NCBI GenBank assembly: GCA_942490535.1
Contig: CALNXQ010000002.1
Location: 248,001-312,000, forward strand
Length of the DNA stretch: 64,000 nucleotides
Direction of reading: 5' to 3'
Source of the DNA: JAEINY01 sp942490535
Lineage (GTDB): Bacteria; Bacteroidota; Bacteroidia; Bacteroidales; Marinilabiliaceae
Positions within the stretch are counted from its first letter, which is position 1, and each line of letters opens with the position of its first letter. Under the pieces are notes generated by a model that ran no database searches, had not been told where the DNA came from, and saw only the letters and a program-made list of their open reading frames with translations. Both the position numbers and the translations under genes were made by a program. Positions 32,045 to 42,143 of the stretch are shown piece after piece.

Positions 32045-35000
32045 CTACTCCATATCATTACCCTGAACAGTTACAACTCGTTCAAGAAACACATGTCCAT
32101 CTGATAGGATTACTAGATATTCACCATCATTTAAGCTGGAGAGTTCTAGTTTAAATACATTGTTTCCGACTTTACCGGCCATACGCTCCTTATATACCAC
32201 CTTTCCGGTTCGATCCTTCAATTCAATAGAAACTGATTGACGAACTGGCAAATGAAATTTCACTTCATACAAACCACTAGTTATATCAGGTTTTGAAGAA
32301 ATCAAACTAAAAGGCTTTAAATCCTCTTCCCGAATAACCGTACAACTTTTGGATGAAACACCATCGAATAAACGAATACCATATTGTCCCGAGTCTAATG
32401 ATGAGATATCAAATGTTAAGGTATTATTCCCCAAAGTGGCCGCTTGACCCATCTGCATCATCCGATTACCGGAAGAATCAAACACCTCTACTTGCACTGT
32501 TGCAGAACTCGGACAATAATAATCAATAGTTACATTAGATTTTGTTTCCTTCGTATAATTAATAATCTCCAGGCTACGCGGGCTCACCTGATCCTGTTTG
32601 ATCACCGAACACTCATCAGAAGTGGTTCCATCATCTACCTTAATGGTATATGCACCTGCATCAAAAGTACTCAGGTCAATATCAACCTGATTATCTCCAC
32701 TAAGACCAGCATGACTATCAGACAGCAGAATAACACCAGCGCTATTAGCTACCTGCAAAGTGACTGTTTTTGTTTGAGGTGAATAGAACTTTAAAGCAAC
32801 TACTCCATAGGTTGGATTAGGTGAACAACTAGTTATTTCCAACCTTCTGGCATCCTCCGCTCTGATAACTTCACAAATAGCGGTTTGCTTATTTGAAGAA
32901 ATGGTTAATTGTGTCCTGTAAGTACCTGGTGACTGACTACTTAGATCAAACGTAATCTGATTATTCTCACCAATGGTAGCAGAAACGGACTCGGATAAAA
33001 CTACAGTTCCCAAACTATTAATAACCTCGGCTTTTATATTTTCAACTACTGGTGAATAAAAAGTAACACTATAACTCCCTGTTGTAGAAGAAGGAGAACA
33101 ACTTACTATTTCCAAAACGCGGGCATCCTCAGCTCTGACTACCTCACAATTAGCGGTTTGTTTAGTGGAAAGTACTGTTAAACGAGTCACATAAGTGCCT
33201 GGCAATTGACTGGCCAAATCTAACTCAACTTGATTATTTTCACCAATGTTGGCTGCTACCGATTTTGTTAATACAATTGCGCCTGAAATATTTATAACTT
33301 CTGCTAAGATATTCTCCAGCACTGGTGAATAAAAAACGACAACATACGAGCCTGTAGTAGAAGAAGGAGAGCAACTAATAATTTCAAGTGGTCTGGCATC
33401 CTCATCACGAGTAACTTTACATACATCCGATTGCGTATTAGCCTGATTTGTCAAACGAGTAGAATATACACCAGGTAACTGGGGACTAATATCAAGGGCA
33501 ACAATATTTTTTTCACCTACAATGGCTGCTACAGATTTCGACATGACTATTGTTTCAGACTCATCGATAACGTCTACAGTTATGTTTTCTGCAACAGGGG
33601 AATAAAACGTGACATCATAAGGCCCAACCGTGGTGCCGGGCAAACAACTAATGATTTCAAGAGTTCTTGGATCTTGCTGACGAATAACTTCACAAAGATC
33701 CGACTGTCCATTAGACAGAGCTGTTAACACGATGGAATAGCTACCCGGAGTTTGAGTTGATAAATCAATAGTCACCTGATTATTTGCCCCCACCACGGCA
33801 GCAACTAGATCCGTAAAAACCAGTCCTTCTGATGAATCAAATACTTCCACTTTAATATTCTCAGTGACGGATGAGTAAAAAAGAACCTGAACATCTCCTA
33901 CCGTTTCGTGGGGGGTGTGCGAAATTATTTCCAAGGGACGTAACTTGGAAACCAAACAAGTTTGCGTGGTAAATCCATCATCTAACACAGTCCGATACGC
34001 ACCTGAGACATATCCCCCCAAATCCACAACTTGTTCGCTTTGCTCACCCATAACTGAAGAAAGATTACCAACATAAACCTCTGTATTAGCGGAGTTAAAA
34101 ATACGCAGAGTCACAGCCTCACTTCTTGGAGAAATATAGGTGACTTTAAAATCGGTAAAGGTCTGATCTGGCTCACATCTAATAACTTCCAATTCCTTTG
34201 GCGGATCAATCTTTGTAATACTTCCCAACGTTGATCTTTTTCCATATACTAAAGAAACACTATAGGTTCCTTTTTCATATCCGGAAATATCTACTGTCGC
34301 GATGTTGTCCCCCTTGGTTGCACTAATTATCGAATCATTGATAAGCTTAATACCCCCAGCGTCAATTACACTTAATACAACTTTATCATTTACCGGAGAA
34401 TAAAACTTAACATCAAACACACCTGTGGTTTGTTCAGGCAAACAACTCTCAAGTTGCAGAGGCTTGTAATCAAATGTTTTAGATATTTTTTGCTCACCAC
34501 TCTCCAATCGAATTGTATAAGTACCTTCGTTACATGATTCACATAACTCAGGAATATTAATTTCAATGGTATTTCTTACATTATCAAACTGACTAATAAC
34601 CTCATTTTTAACACCCCAAAGAACTGCATTAACAGGGTCATTACACTCTCCTGTTAAAGTAAAACTTACTGTTAGATCTTCATAACAAATTTCAGGTTCA
34701 ACTTTGTCTATTTGCATTTGACAACCATTCTCCAAAATGGGCAAAGGACGCCCTATTAGCAAAAAAGCTCCGAAGTTATCACGCGAATGAACCGGTTGTG
34801 CATATATATCAGTACCATACAAAGGAAATTGACTGGTTTGATTAGTGGGAATCATTAAATCTCCACCTTGATAGGTATCTTGCTGGATTGGTTGCCTAAG
34901 ATCTTCTACATCATAAAGCCAATAAGGATCACCTACTTCCAACACAGTCCCATCAGCGTTTGGGTTTACGCTAACAAAACCTGAGCGTTGATGATTATAT

Positions 35001-36352
35001 ATAGCTATATGTGCTCTTTTTATTTCATATTTATTCTTAAATACAAAAACTTTATTCACGAGTGACTCTAAATCTTTATCGCTAGTACCAATACTATTTT
35101 GGTCATATCCATAATATGTTTTCCACCCTTCAAAAGAATTATTACTATTGGGCACACTAAAATAAGCCCCATTAGATATGTAACTATTATTATCTAGATC
35201 ATACTCATATGGAGCTCCAATCCCATCACTTGGATAAGTAAGACTACTAAAAACAGCTCCGTAGGAGCTAGAAGTATTATTAACATCCATTACAACATAA
35301 TTGCCTTTAGCTGTAACATGGTTAAAGTTTTTGAACAAAATACCATAATGTCCATCTAATGCGTTGTTATTTGTGAAAACAATTTTATCACCTCGTTTAA
35401 CATACCCAACATTGTAATTATCACCAATATTGTAATGATAGGAAACATTGCCATCTACTAATGATCCATCTTCAGAATCTATTAAAAAATTGTATCTACC
35501 ATTTTCTGCTCCTATACTAGATAGAGATGTTGACATAAATATAATATTTTTCCTTATATCACTCCCTCCTGTACCAGCCCCAGAGGCACTGTAAAACTGT
35601 AAACCATTTCCGTAAGATTTAAACATCAAATTGTTTTCTACAGTTTTCCTCCCATTATTATTTTGAAAATACATTAAATGACCGTGGCCTTTATCTCTTG
35701 ATTCGGAGCGCTCCATATTTCCAATATTAAAAACAATATTTCCATAAAACTCTCCGTCAACACCACTCTCTGGGGAATTCAATCCACTGGCCGTTACATT
35801 ATGCACAACACCATTAATAAACTTATTACCAGGTCCATTTATATAAACACCTGCAATTGTAACCACATCTCTATCTTCAGCAGGTACAGGCAGTGATGTG
35901 TAATTACTCGTTGTCTTACTCAAAGACTCATCTGCAGTAACAATCATTCCGCAGACACGTACATAACTTCCATTAAGCTGAATAATAATATCACTTGTTT
36001 CCCCATTCCCTCCATTTCGTAACAGGTTGGCATCGGTTATGGGGGATTTAAAAACGACTCTTCCATAATTATATGGCATAATAACAATTGGACTACCCTC
36101 TGTTCCTCTAAATCCAAAATAGCTGGAGTAATCATTCTTACTTGTCAGATAAGTACCTGCCATAAAAAAAATGCTATCTCCAGAGGACACTTTTCCTTGC
36201 AAGTTCCTCATGAAGTATTTGAAATCCAGAGGCTTTTCTAATGTTCCTGGAACAATTTCTGAACCAGTATTTCCAATATACCAGTTCACATTACTCTGTG
36301 CATTTGCCATAGTTATGACAATGCATAAACCAAATACGAGAGACCATTTCAT
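32045..36352 (-). CDS. Secreted beta-helix protein with nine tandem CTD-like domains
   Basis: 1,435 residues. Signal peptide 1-19 (cut after MANAQ). Residues about 20-540 look like a right-handed parallel beta-helix (rows of G-N-x-I/V-F turns, NNLMFKSYGNGLQFYSASG), the fold of polysaccharide lyases and phage-type depolymerases. Residues about 541-630 form a linker domain with paired cysteines. From 632 on, nine repeats of 86-91 residues begin at 632, 720, 806, 897, 988, 1079, 1170, 1260 and 1348. Each starts LEI-x-S-C-x-P, has a G-x-V core and ends D-L-S-x-x-x-x-G-x-Y...C-x-V-I, the pattern of type IX secretion C-terminal domains. The last repeat may be the sorting signal. It sits inside the polysaccharide locus on the same strand, so polymer binding or trimming is likely. 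Confidence 0.75.
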   Translation of the reverse strand: MKWSLVFGLCIVITMANAQSNVNWYIGNTGSEIVPGTLEKPLDFKYFMRNLQGKVSSGDSIFFMAGTYLTSKNDYSSYFGFRGTEGSPIVIMPYNYGRVVFKSPITDANLLRNGGNGETSDIIIQLNGSYVRVCGMIVTADESLSKTTSNYTSLPVPAEDRDVVTIAGVYINGPGNKFINGVVHNVTASGLNSPESGVDGEFYGNIVFNIGNMERSESRDKGHGHLMYFQNNNGRKTVENNLMFKSYGNGLQFYSASGAGTGGSDIRKNIIFMSTSLSSIGAENGRYNFLIDSEDGSLVDGNVSYHYNIGDNYNVGYVKRGDKIVFTNNNALDGHYGILFKNFNHVTAKGNYVVMDVNNTSSSYGAVFSSLTYPSDGIGAPYEYDLDNNSYISNGAYFSVPNSNNSFEGWKTYYGYDQNSIGTSDKDLESLVNKVFVFKNKYEIKRAHIAIYNHQRSGFVSVNPNADGTVLEVGDPYWLYDVEDLRQPIQQDTYQGGDLMIPTNQTSQFPLYGTDIYAQPVHSRDNFGAFLLIGRPLPILENGCQMQIDKVEPEICYEDLTVSFTLTGECNDPVNAVLWGVKNEVISQFDNVRNTIEINIPELCESCNEGTYTIRLESGEQKISKTFDYKPLQLESCLPEQTTGVFDVKFYSPVNDKVVLSVIDAGGIKLINDSIISATKGDNIATVDISGYEKGTYSVSLVYGKRSTLGSITKIDPPKELEVIRCEPDQTFTDFKVTYISPRSEAVTLRIFNSANTEVYVGNLSSVMGEQSEQVVDLGGYVSGAYRTVLDDGFTTQTCLVSKLRPLEIISHTPHETVGDVQVLFYSSVTENIKVEVFDSSEGLVFTDLVAAVVGANNQVTIDLSTQTPGSYSIVLTALSNGQSDLCEVIRQQDPRTLEIISCLPGTTVGPYDVTFYSPVAENITVDVIDESETIVMSKSVAAIVGEKNIVALDISPQLPGVYSTRLTNQANTQSDVCKVTRDEDARPLEIISCSPSSTTGSYVVVFYSPVLENILAEVINISGAIVLTKSVAANIGENNQVELDLASQLPGTYVTRLTVLSTKQTANCEVVRAEDARVLEIVSCSPSSTTGSYSVTFYSPVVENIKAEVINSLGTVVLSESVSATIGENNQITFDLSSQSPGTYRTQLTISSNKQTAICEVIRAEDARRLEITSCSPNPTYGVVALKFYSPQTKTVTLQVANSAGVILLSDSHAGLSGDNQVDIDLSTFDAGAYTIKVDDGTTSDECSVIKQDQVSPRSLEIINYTKETKSNVTIDYYCPSSATVQVEVFDSSGNRMMQMGQAATLGNNTLTFDISSLDSGQYGIRLFDGVSSKSCTVIREEDLKPFSLISSKPDITSGLYEVKFHLPVRQSVSIELKDRTGKVVYKERMAGKVGNNVFKLELSSLNDGEYLVILSDGHVFLERVVTVQGNDME
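32048..34459 (-). repeat. Coding tandem repeats of the CTD-like domain
   Basis: Nine units of about 265 bp. Units 5 and 6 (residues 988-1078 and 1079-1169) are nearly the same protein sequence, including SCSPSSTTGSY and IGENNQ, a sign of recent duplication. Units 2 and 4-7 keep a cysteine near the start and near the end (for example Cys994/Cys1069 and Cys1085/Cys1160), which could form a disulfide per domain; the first and last units lack the pair. Confidence 0.8.
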
Positions 36353-36509
36353 ATACCATCCAATTTTATTTTTAAACGCACCAAAACTCAGTTTTGTTAC
36401 GTTTGAAAACTTAAGACATTATATTCTACTAGCATAAGCCATAAGTTACATCATCACTCAAAATAAATCAATCATTCGTATGTTATAAATTCGTTAAAAA
36501 TTAGTAATC

Positions 36510-37532
36510 CTATGCACCTATAACGAATCTTGAATATTTTCCCAGAGTCTTTTTCGACAGAAAACATATTATAATAACAAAAGCAGCAGTGATCAGAACA
36601 AGTAATGGAGATGTTATCAAAAGAAAATCTTGAGAAATAGCAGACCAAAAAACACACCATGGGGTAATTAAACAATAATACACCAACATGTGAATAAAAT
36701 AAATTGCGAAGCTATAATCAGCGAATATGTTTAACAATTTATAATTAGTGTTTTCCAATCTTTGAAAGAAAACTAAAACAATCACTATTACCGATAACTT
36801 CTGAATATAAAAAAGAGCTTCTAAAATGCGTGTACTTGATACTCCTAGAAGTTTCACAAATACTAATGTGACACATGAAAGAATACATATAATAATGGCA
36901 TGCAGAATCTTCCTTTTAAAAAATGACTGTAAAGCGGTATAATTTTTACTTGTTGCAGCCCCCAAAAAGAATACAGGAGCAAAATATATAAACTGACCTA
37001 TTGAAACATCTACTCCTGTTCTGCTTCCAAATAAAGGCAGAAATGCAATAATTAAAGCTATTGTATTAAATCGTTTATCTACTTTTAACAAGAATGGAGC
37101 AAAAACAAAAACAATAACAATAAAAGGAATATACCAAAAGTGATGTTGAGCACTACCATTAACAACACGATCAATATACTCATATATAAATGCCTTTATT
37201 TCAAATCCATCATTGTGCCGAAAATAAGAAAACAATAACACCATCATATTTATGATCAAATATGGTAGCACTATATTCTTGAGTTTATTATGATAAAATT
37301 TTTTCGTTGAAGTCTTATCTTTAAGATGATAAAACAAAAAGCCAGAAATAAACAAAAAATAAATACTACTATCGTGAAAAAAAAACATTCTCACGTCTTC
37401 CATTAAATTACCCCATACTGCACCGTCTATATGTTCTTCAGGGATCCTCCATATGTGTGACAACAAGATGTTTATGATTGCAAATGCGCGAAAGTAATGG
37501 ATATGCTTGATGAACTTGACGCTTTTTTCCAT
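36510..37532 (-). CDS. Membrane acyltransferase, family 3
   Basis: 340 residues with about ten membrane helices. The family's N-terminal signature is present: HYFRAFAIINILLSHIW with the catalytic-type His26 (about 12-28), then SIYFLFISGFLFYHL (about 56-70). Such enzymes acetylate or otherwise acylate sugars of surface polymers in the membrane. Visibly A+T-rich, with 52 bp to the upstream glycosyltransferase gene. Donor and acceptor unknown. Confidence 0.87.
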   Translation of the reverse strand: MEKSVKFIKHIHYFRAFAIINILLSHIWRIPEEHIDGAVWGNLMEDVRMFFFHDSSIYFLFISGFLFYHLKDKTSTKKFYHNKLKNIVLPYLIINMMVLLFSYFRHNDGFEIKAFIYEYIDRVVNGSAQHHFWYIPFIVIVFVFAPFLLKVDKRFNTIALIIAFLPLFGSRTGVDVSIGQFIYFAPVFFLGAATSKNYTALQSFFKRKILHAIIICILSCVTLVFVKLLGVSSTRILEALFYIQKLSVIVIVLVFFQRLENTNYKLLNIFADYSFAIYFIHMLVYYCLITPWCVFWSAISQDFLLITSPLLVLITAAFVIIICFLSKKTLGKYSRFVIGA

Positions 37533-37584
37533 ATTTACACTAAATACTTACTACAAACTTTTTTATTTGATCCAATTGATCTAG

Positions 37585-38664
37585 TTAAGCCTCAATTATC
37601 TTTTTTAATCGGGAAATATATGACTCCATGGAAAACTTGCGTGTATATGATATACGAGCATTTCTTCTTAGCTCCATATATTTATCAGCTCTTAGCTCAC
37701 TAACTTTTAACAATAAACAATCTATCTCGTCCTGGTCAAAACCATCAAAAATAAAGCCACTAAAGTTATCATCTATAATTTCAGGTATCCCACCTCTTTT
37801 ATTACCAATTACCGGTACACCATTCATTAAACTTTCTAATCCTACTGTAGGAAGGTTATCTATATGTGAAGTAATTATTGTATAGTGACCTGATTGAAGA
37901 TACTCATCTACTTTATCATAACTAATAAAGCCAATAAAATTAATTAAAGAATTATCGATTGATTGTAAGTACTCTTTTAATTCACCACCTCCTGCAATTC
38001 CAATCTCAAATTTACTAGCATATGGACTTTTTAAAAATCTATCTACAAACTCTACAATTCCTTTACTTTTGTCAAGGCGACCAAGAAAATTGAGTTTGAT
38101 TTTTCCATTTATTTTTATAATATCTTCTCTATTGTTTCTAATGGGAATTGCATTGTGACATACAGTTAATTTTGGTTGATGAAAACCCGTGAAATTATTC
38201 AAGAAATCACCTTTTGCATAATTAGAAACCAAAACAACCTCAGAGCAAAAACTATACAGCATAGATTTACGAAGCTTCTTTATTCTACTCCAGATGTTTT
38301 GTACTTTATCAATCCTAATTTGCTCTTCTAATGTGTGATAATAAGCAATCCTTTTGGATGTACGCCAAAACCAACTTACAACAGATATCCAATTAACAGC
38401 AGCAAAATGAGCCAAAACAATATCTGGTCGATACTTCACATGAAGATTTAAATAAAACAACAAACTTTTAAAACCAACTGGTCTTTTCTCCGGCCAACTA
38501 AATAAAATAACGCCATTTTCATCAACAGTATTATTCTTAAACACTGGTCTGTGAGATATGAATACAACCTTATAACCACTTTTGGCCAGATGCAAAGCCA
38601 GGCATTTCGACATTGCAGCAAAAGACTCACTTGAATAATTATGGGCAATAATAATTGTTTTCAT
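37585..38664 (-). CDS. Family 4 glycosyltransferase
   Basis: 359 residues in two Rossmann halves (GT-B). The C-terminal half has KLNFLGRLDKSKGI (about 190-203), the IGIAGGGEL block and the EX7E-type ESLMNGVPVIGNKRGGIPEII (about 284-304), the NDP-sugar site of retaining GT4 enzymes. Adds one sugar to the lipid-linked repeat unit at the inner membrane. Overlaps the upstream SGNH gene by 4 bp. Confidence 0.9.
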   Translation of the reverse strand: MKTIIIAHNYSSESFAAMSKCLALHLAKSGYKVVFISHRPVFKNNTVDENGVILFSWPEKRPVGFKSLLFYLNLHVKYRPDIVLAHFAAVNWISVVSWFWRTSKRIAYYHTLEEQIRIDKVQNIWSRIKKLRKSMLYSFCSEVVLVSNYAKGDFLNNFTGFHQPKLTVCHNAIPIRNNREDIIKINGKIKLNFLGRLDKSKGIVEFVDRFLKSPYASKFEIGIAGGGELKEYLQSIDNSLINFIGFISYDKVDEYLQSGHYTIITSHIDNLPTVGLESLMNGVPVIGNKRGGIPEIIDDNFSGFIFDGFDQDEIDCLLLKVSELRADKYMELRRNARISYTRKFSMESYISRLKKIIEA

Positions 38665-39632
38665 ATTCTTACTTTATATTTTATTCGTTCATTAATCCCT
38701 TTTGAGATTATATCTGCACCTATCGTATTTAAATGCAAAAAATCGATAAAACAACTATCTCCCAATTGAGCATTGGTATAATCAATAAAACTTACATGAT
38801 CAATACTATTATATTTCTTTATCTGAGTCTTAAAATAATCCTCGTAACCTTCATTTACATATTCAAGTATATGAGATGAAACAGGCATTGCGATCAGGAA
38901 AACCTCAACTTGCTCTGCTTTACATATGTTGACTATGGAATCAACATATTGATTCATTTTTCCGTAAATTGGGACACCAACCTCGTCCGGAACAGGAAAA
39001 TATTTAACAGCTGCTTGCCTGGCATCCACTTTTTCCGGGTTAAAGACTGCTCCTCCCGGATTATATCCACCGATCTGAAGATAATTAACATCTTTTGCCA
39101 ATACTGCATCCATCCAATAAATGAAGTTGGGAAAAACCCTATAGCGAATTACTTGTTCCCACCAGATAAACCAATCAACTACATAATCTGACTTCACTTC
39201 ATCAACAGAAAAACGATTTCTTAGCCCCAAAAGTCGTCTCATCATTTCTCCTGTATTTTTCTTGCCATCGTTAAAGGAGTTATCCCAATCAAATGCGACA
39301 TCTACCAATGAATAAGAAACAACTACATTCTTAACCTGTGGTTCAGTCGGAAGAATATCCTTTAATTTATAATAACTTAAAGCTAAAGGTTCTGCAGCTA
39401 AACCAATATTCTCAGCACTATCAATAACATTTGGATTAATCCCATTTGTAACTAAAGAGCTTCCTGTTATTATTGTTTCAACGTGTCCAGGAACTTTATA
39501 ATTAGAGTTTTCATAGAACCAGGAGTTTACGTTAGATGAGACAACTAACAATAAACAAAGAATGGCTAAAAATAATGTCAGTTTTTTTATTACTCTTTTC
39601 ATTTCAACAATTTTCAGTTTAAAACTCCGCAT
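38661..39632 (-). CDS. Membrane-anchored SGNH/AlgJ-DltD-like protein, partner of MBOAT
   Basis: 323 residues (or 313 from the ATG at 39602). N-terminal membrane anchor (about 15-32), then ITGSSLV (about 55-61) with the block I serine and, near the C-terminus, DFLHLN with the catalytic Asp and His: the SGNH triad of the AlgJ/AlgX/DltD group. It probably completes transfer of an acyl group, delivered through the MBOAT encoded directly upstream, to the polymer outside the inner membrane. Overlaps the MBOAT gene by 14 bp when the first ATG is used. Confidence 0.75.
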   Translation of the reverse strand: MRSFKLKIVEMKRVIKKLTLFLAILCLLLVVSSNVNSWFYENSNYKVPGHVETIITGSSLVTNGINPNVIDSAENIGLAAEPLALSYYKLKDILPTEPQVKNVVVSYSLVDVAFDWDNSFNDGKKNTGEMMRRLLGLRNRFSVDEVKSDYVVDWFIWWEQVIRYRVFPNFIYWMDAVLAKDVNYLQIGGYNPGGAVFNPEKVDARQAAVKYFPVPDEVGVPIYGKMNQYVDSIVNICKAEQVEVFLIAMPVSSHILEYVNEGYEDYFKTQIKKYNSIDHVSFIDYTNAQLGDSCFIDFLHLNTIGADIISKGINERIKYKVRI

Positions 39633-41043
39633 AGGTAAAGTAGAAAGAATTTTTTGAAAAATAGACTACCATGAAAATAGCTGCAAAATACATCGACCAG
39701 CGGCCAATTACGGGTAATTTCCTGTACCATTTAATAAGGCTAAAAGACTCTTCCTCCCCCCATTCAACAATAAACACCAATAGTGAACTGATTATTGCCA
39801 AAGAGAAATCAACCATGGGAATATTAAAACCTAAACCACTAATTTTAAAAGAGAACGTAAATAAATTAGAAATAACCACCAAAGCATCACTTAAGTTATC
39901 AGCAAAAAAGAAGATATGGTAAAAGGCTACAAATAAGAAGACTAAACCTCTGCTAATCCATTTGGTTAAATTTGAATTAACATTGCTAAACAGTTTTTTT
40001 CGCCACTGGCGCGTATAGAACTCATAGCTTAAAGCTATTACCTGCAGAACCCCAATGATAATAAATGTCCAATTTGCCCCATGCCAAACACCAATAATCA
40101 TAAATGCCGAAAAAATGGCGTAAATAACAGCCATGTCACCCCATTTTCGGTGTTTCAGCATTAACCTGTTATAGATAAAATCATTGCACCAGGATGACAA
40201 CGAAATATGCCATCTTTTCCAAAACTGAGCTACACTTTGGGCAAAGAAAGGGCGATTGAAGTTTGGTGAAAGACGAAACCCAAACAGCCTTGCTAATCCT
40301 ATGGCCATATCGGTATACCCGGAGAAGTCTCCATATAGTTGTATAGGCTGTAAAAAGAAAGCTATCCAAAGCGGAAATCCCTCAAACCCCTCTACATTTC
40401 CATACACTTTATTCACAATAATACCAAAGGTATCACCAATCATTACTTTTTTAAATGCCCCCCACAGAATAAGTTTTAATCCTTCAGCAATATCTGAGCC
40501 TTGAACAAAATGCGGACGCTTTAATTGAGGTAAAAACAAGCGATGTCTTTCAATTGGACCTGCCAGGAATTTTGGAAAGAAGAGCATGTACAAGGTAAGG
40601 TTCCCAATGTTCTTTTCTGGCTTATCTCCTGCTTTAAGAATCAAATACAAGTAACTTATTCCTTGAAAAGTGTAATAGGAAATTCCAATGGGAGCAATTA
40701 TCTTGTCCAATAGTTCTTCATCTCCCAGGTCAAATAAAGAGGATACATTACTCGTTAAAAAGCTGAGATACTTATATAAAAACAGTCCCCCTATATTAAA
40801 AACCTGTCCACTGTAATATACCAGTTTACGATACCTACCTTCCTTGCTTTCAATAATCCTTCCAACCATGTAGTTAACTACAACAAACAGTAGCGCATAT
40901 GCTAGAAAAGACACTGAGGCTAAAGCTATAAAGCTTATACTGGCCAAAAGTAACAGCCACTTTTTATAAAGAGTGGGTATTAAATAATAAAATATTAGAA
41001 CCGGAAGTATAAAGAGCGTAAACTCAACGGAAAGAAAGGTCAT
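39619..41043 (-). CDS. MBOAT family O-acyltransferase (AlgI/DltB-like)
   Basis: 474-residue membrane protein. AGPIERH (161-167), LYGDFSGYTDMAIG (236-249), FWKRWHISLSSW (274-285) and the catalytic His321 in WHGANW are the landmarks of AlgI-type MBOATs. It hands an acyl group, usually acetyl, across the inner membrane for O-acylation of an exopolysaccharide. Forms a pair with the downstream SGNH protein. Confidence 0.93.
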   Translation of the reverse strand: MTFLSVEFTLFILPVLIFYYLIPTLYKKWLLLLASISFIALASVSFLAYALLFVVVNYMVGRIIESKEGRYRKLVYYSGQVFNIGGLFLYKYLSFLTSNVSSLFDLGDEELLDKIIAPIGISYYTFQGISYLYLILKAGDKPEKNIGNLTLYMLFFPKFLAGPIERHRLFLPQLKRPHFVQGSDIAEGLKLILWGAFKKVMIGDTFGIIVNKVYGNVEGFEGFPLWIAFFLQPIQLYGDFSGYTDMAIGLARLFGFRLSPNFNRPFFAQSVAQFWKRWHISLSSWCNDFIYNRLMLKHRKWGDMAVIYAIFSAFMIIGVWHGANWTFIIIGVLQVIALSYEFYTRQWRKKLFSNVNSNLTKWISRGLVFLFVAFYHIFFFADNLSDALVVISNLFTFSFKISGLGFNIPMVDFSLAIISSLLVFIVEWGEEESFSLIKWYRKLPVIGRWSMYFAAIFMVVYFSKNSFYFTYAEF

Positions 41044-41075
41044 GATTAATATTTAATGATATCGCTTTAAATACA

Positions 41076-42131
41076 TTAGCGCCTCAATCGATTAAGAAGC
41101 TTCACTTTTGAAGAATTCAGATTATGCATCTCTAATCGATACAATACTTGAAACTGATTGGTGTTTTGATATTTCCAACGATATCCCCCGGCACCATAAT
41201 CATATCGGCGTGCATTAGCTTCGTTAAACAAGAATTCAACGACTTTCTTGTTTAATATACGAGCTACACCAAAGGAACTATACTTAGGGTTATAGCCTAT
41301 GTTCCAACAATAATAAATGCCATTGTGTCGATACATGATCTCATAAGCTATCACATTGTCTTCTTCGTCTAATAGGGTAGCTGCAACACTGAAATTCCCT
41401 TCTGTCAACAGAGCCATATGGAACTCCTTTCTACCGGTATTTGAAAACGGACTGGTTCTCTCCCAAGAGGATTGATTTAAAACCAACTTCTCATTAATAT
41501 GGCAATCCATCAGTTTGACCAACAGTTCATCAGAAACTGAGTGAAAGAACTCAAAACGAAACGGGGACTTCTTTTTTAACCGTTTCTCATTGGCATCTAT
41601 TCTTTTGTCGCGAAACTCAGCCATATATTGGCTATACCCCTCATACTTTTTTAAATCAATATATGGAGCTTCATTATAGGAAAACAAATGCTGATGATAG
41701 GGGGTCTTTTTTAAAAAATAAGCCAGATAGGTATCGTGTCGAAGGTTTTTTAAAACGAGCTTATCCCATTCTCCCCGAATCGACTCTATCGCATCAAAAA
41801 AAGTTTTAAAAATAGATGATCGCGATAGAAAACTCTGATCATATAAAAAGGTTTTATAATCTCCCCAACCCAAAATCTCCAATTGACTAAAATTAAGCAC
41901 CTTGAACTTCGCTTGCTTTCGTATACATAAAGGTGCAATACCGACAATGTTCTCATTGTGAATTACACACACAATTACCAACTGGCAATCCGGTACTACC
42001 TTTTTATACCAGTTATAGCTTAATTCAAACGAATTGTAGCAAGTACTTTCATTATTTGCATCCAAAAGGGCATTCCACTGATCTTTCAGTTCAATGAATT
42101 CCTCTTCTGACCTCACAATCTTATATACCAT
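41076..42131 (-). CDS. GNAT-fold acyltransferase, CelD/FemAB-like
   Basis: 351 residues. The double-GNAT layout of the Acetyltransf_6 (CelD/BcsL) family is visible: an N-terminal WNALLDANNESTCYNSFEL block (about 17-35), VGIAPLCIR (about 63-71), and a C-terminal AYEIMYRHNGIYYCWNIGYNPKYSSFGV block followed by RRYDYGAGGYRWK (about 309-321). In polysaccharide loci this family N- or O-acylates sugar nucleotides or lipid-linked sugars. Substrate unknown. Confidence 0.82.
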   Translation of the reverse strand: MVYKIVRSEEEFIELKDQWNALLDANNESTCYNSFELSYNWYKKVVPDCQLVIVCVIHNENIVGIAPLCIRKQAKFKVLNFSQLEILGWGDYKTFLYDQSFLSRSSIFKTFFDAIESIRGEWDKLVLKNLRHDTYLAYFLKKTPYHQHLFSYNEAPYIDLKKYEGYSQYMAEFRDKRIDANEKRLKKKSPFRFEFFHSVSDELLVKLMDCHINEKLVLNQSSWERTSPFSNTGRKEFHMALLTEGNFSVAATLLDEEDNVIAYEIMYRHNGIYYCWNIGYNPKYSSFGVARILNKKVVEFLFNEANARRYDYGAGGYRWKYQNTNQFQVLYRLEMHNLNSSKVKLLNRLRR

Positions 42132-42143
42132 TTAAACCGTCAA

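Noticed and set aside
36381..36397. Hairpin CAAAAC-TCA-GTTTTG upstream of the giant secreted protein
   Set aside because: Short, A/T-rich and without a T run on the minus strand; too weak to call a terminator.
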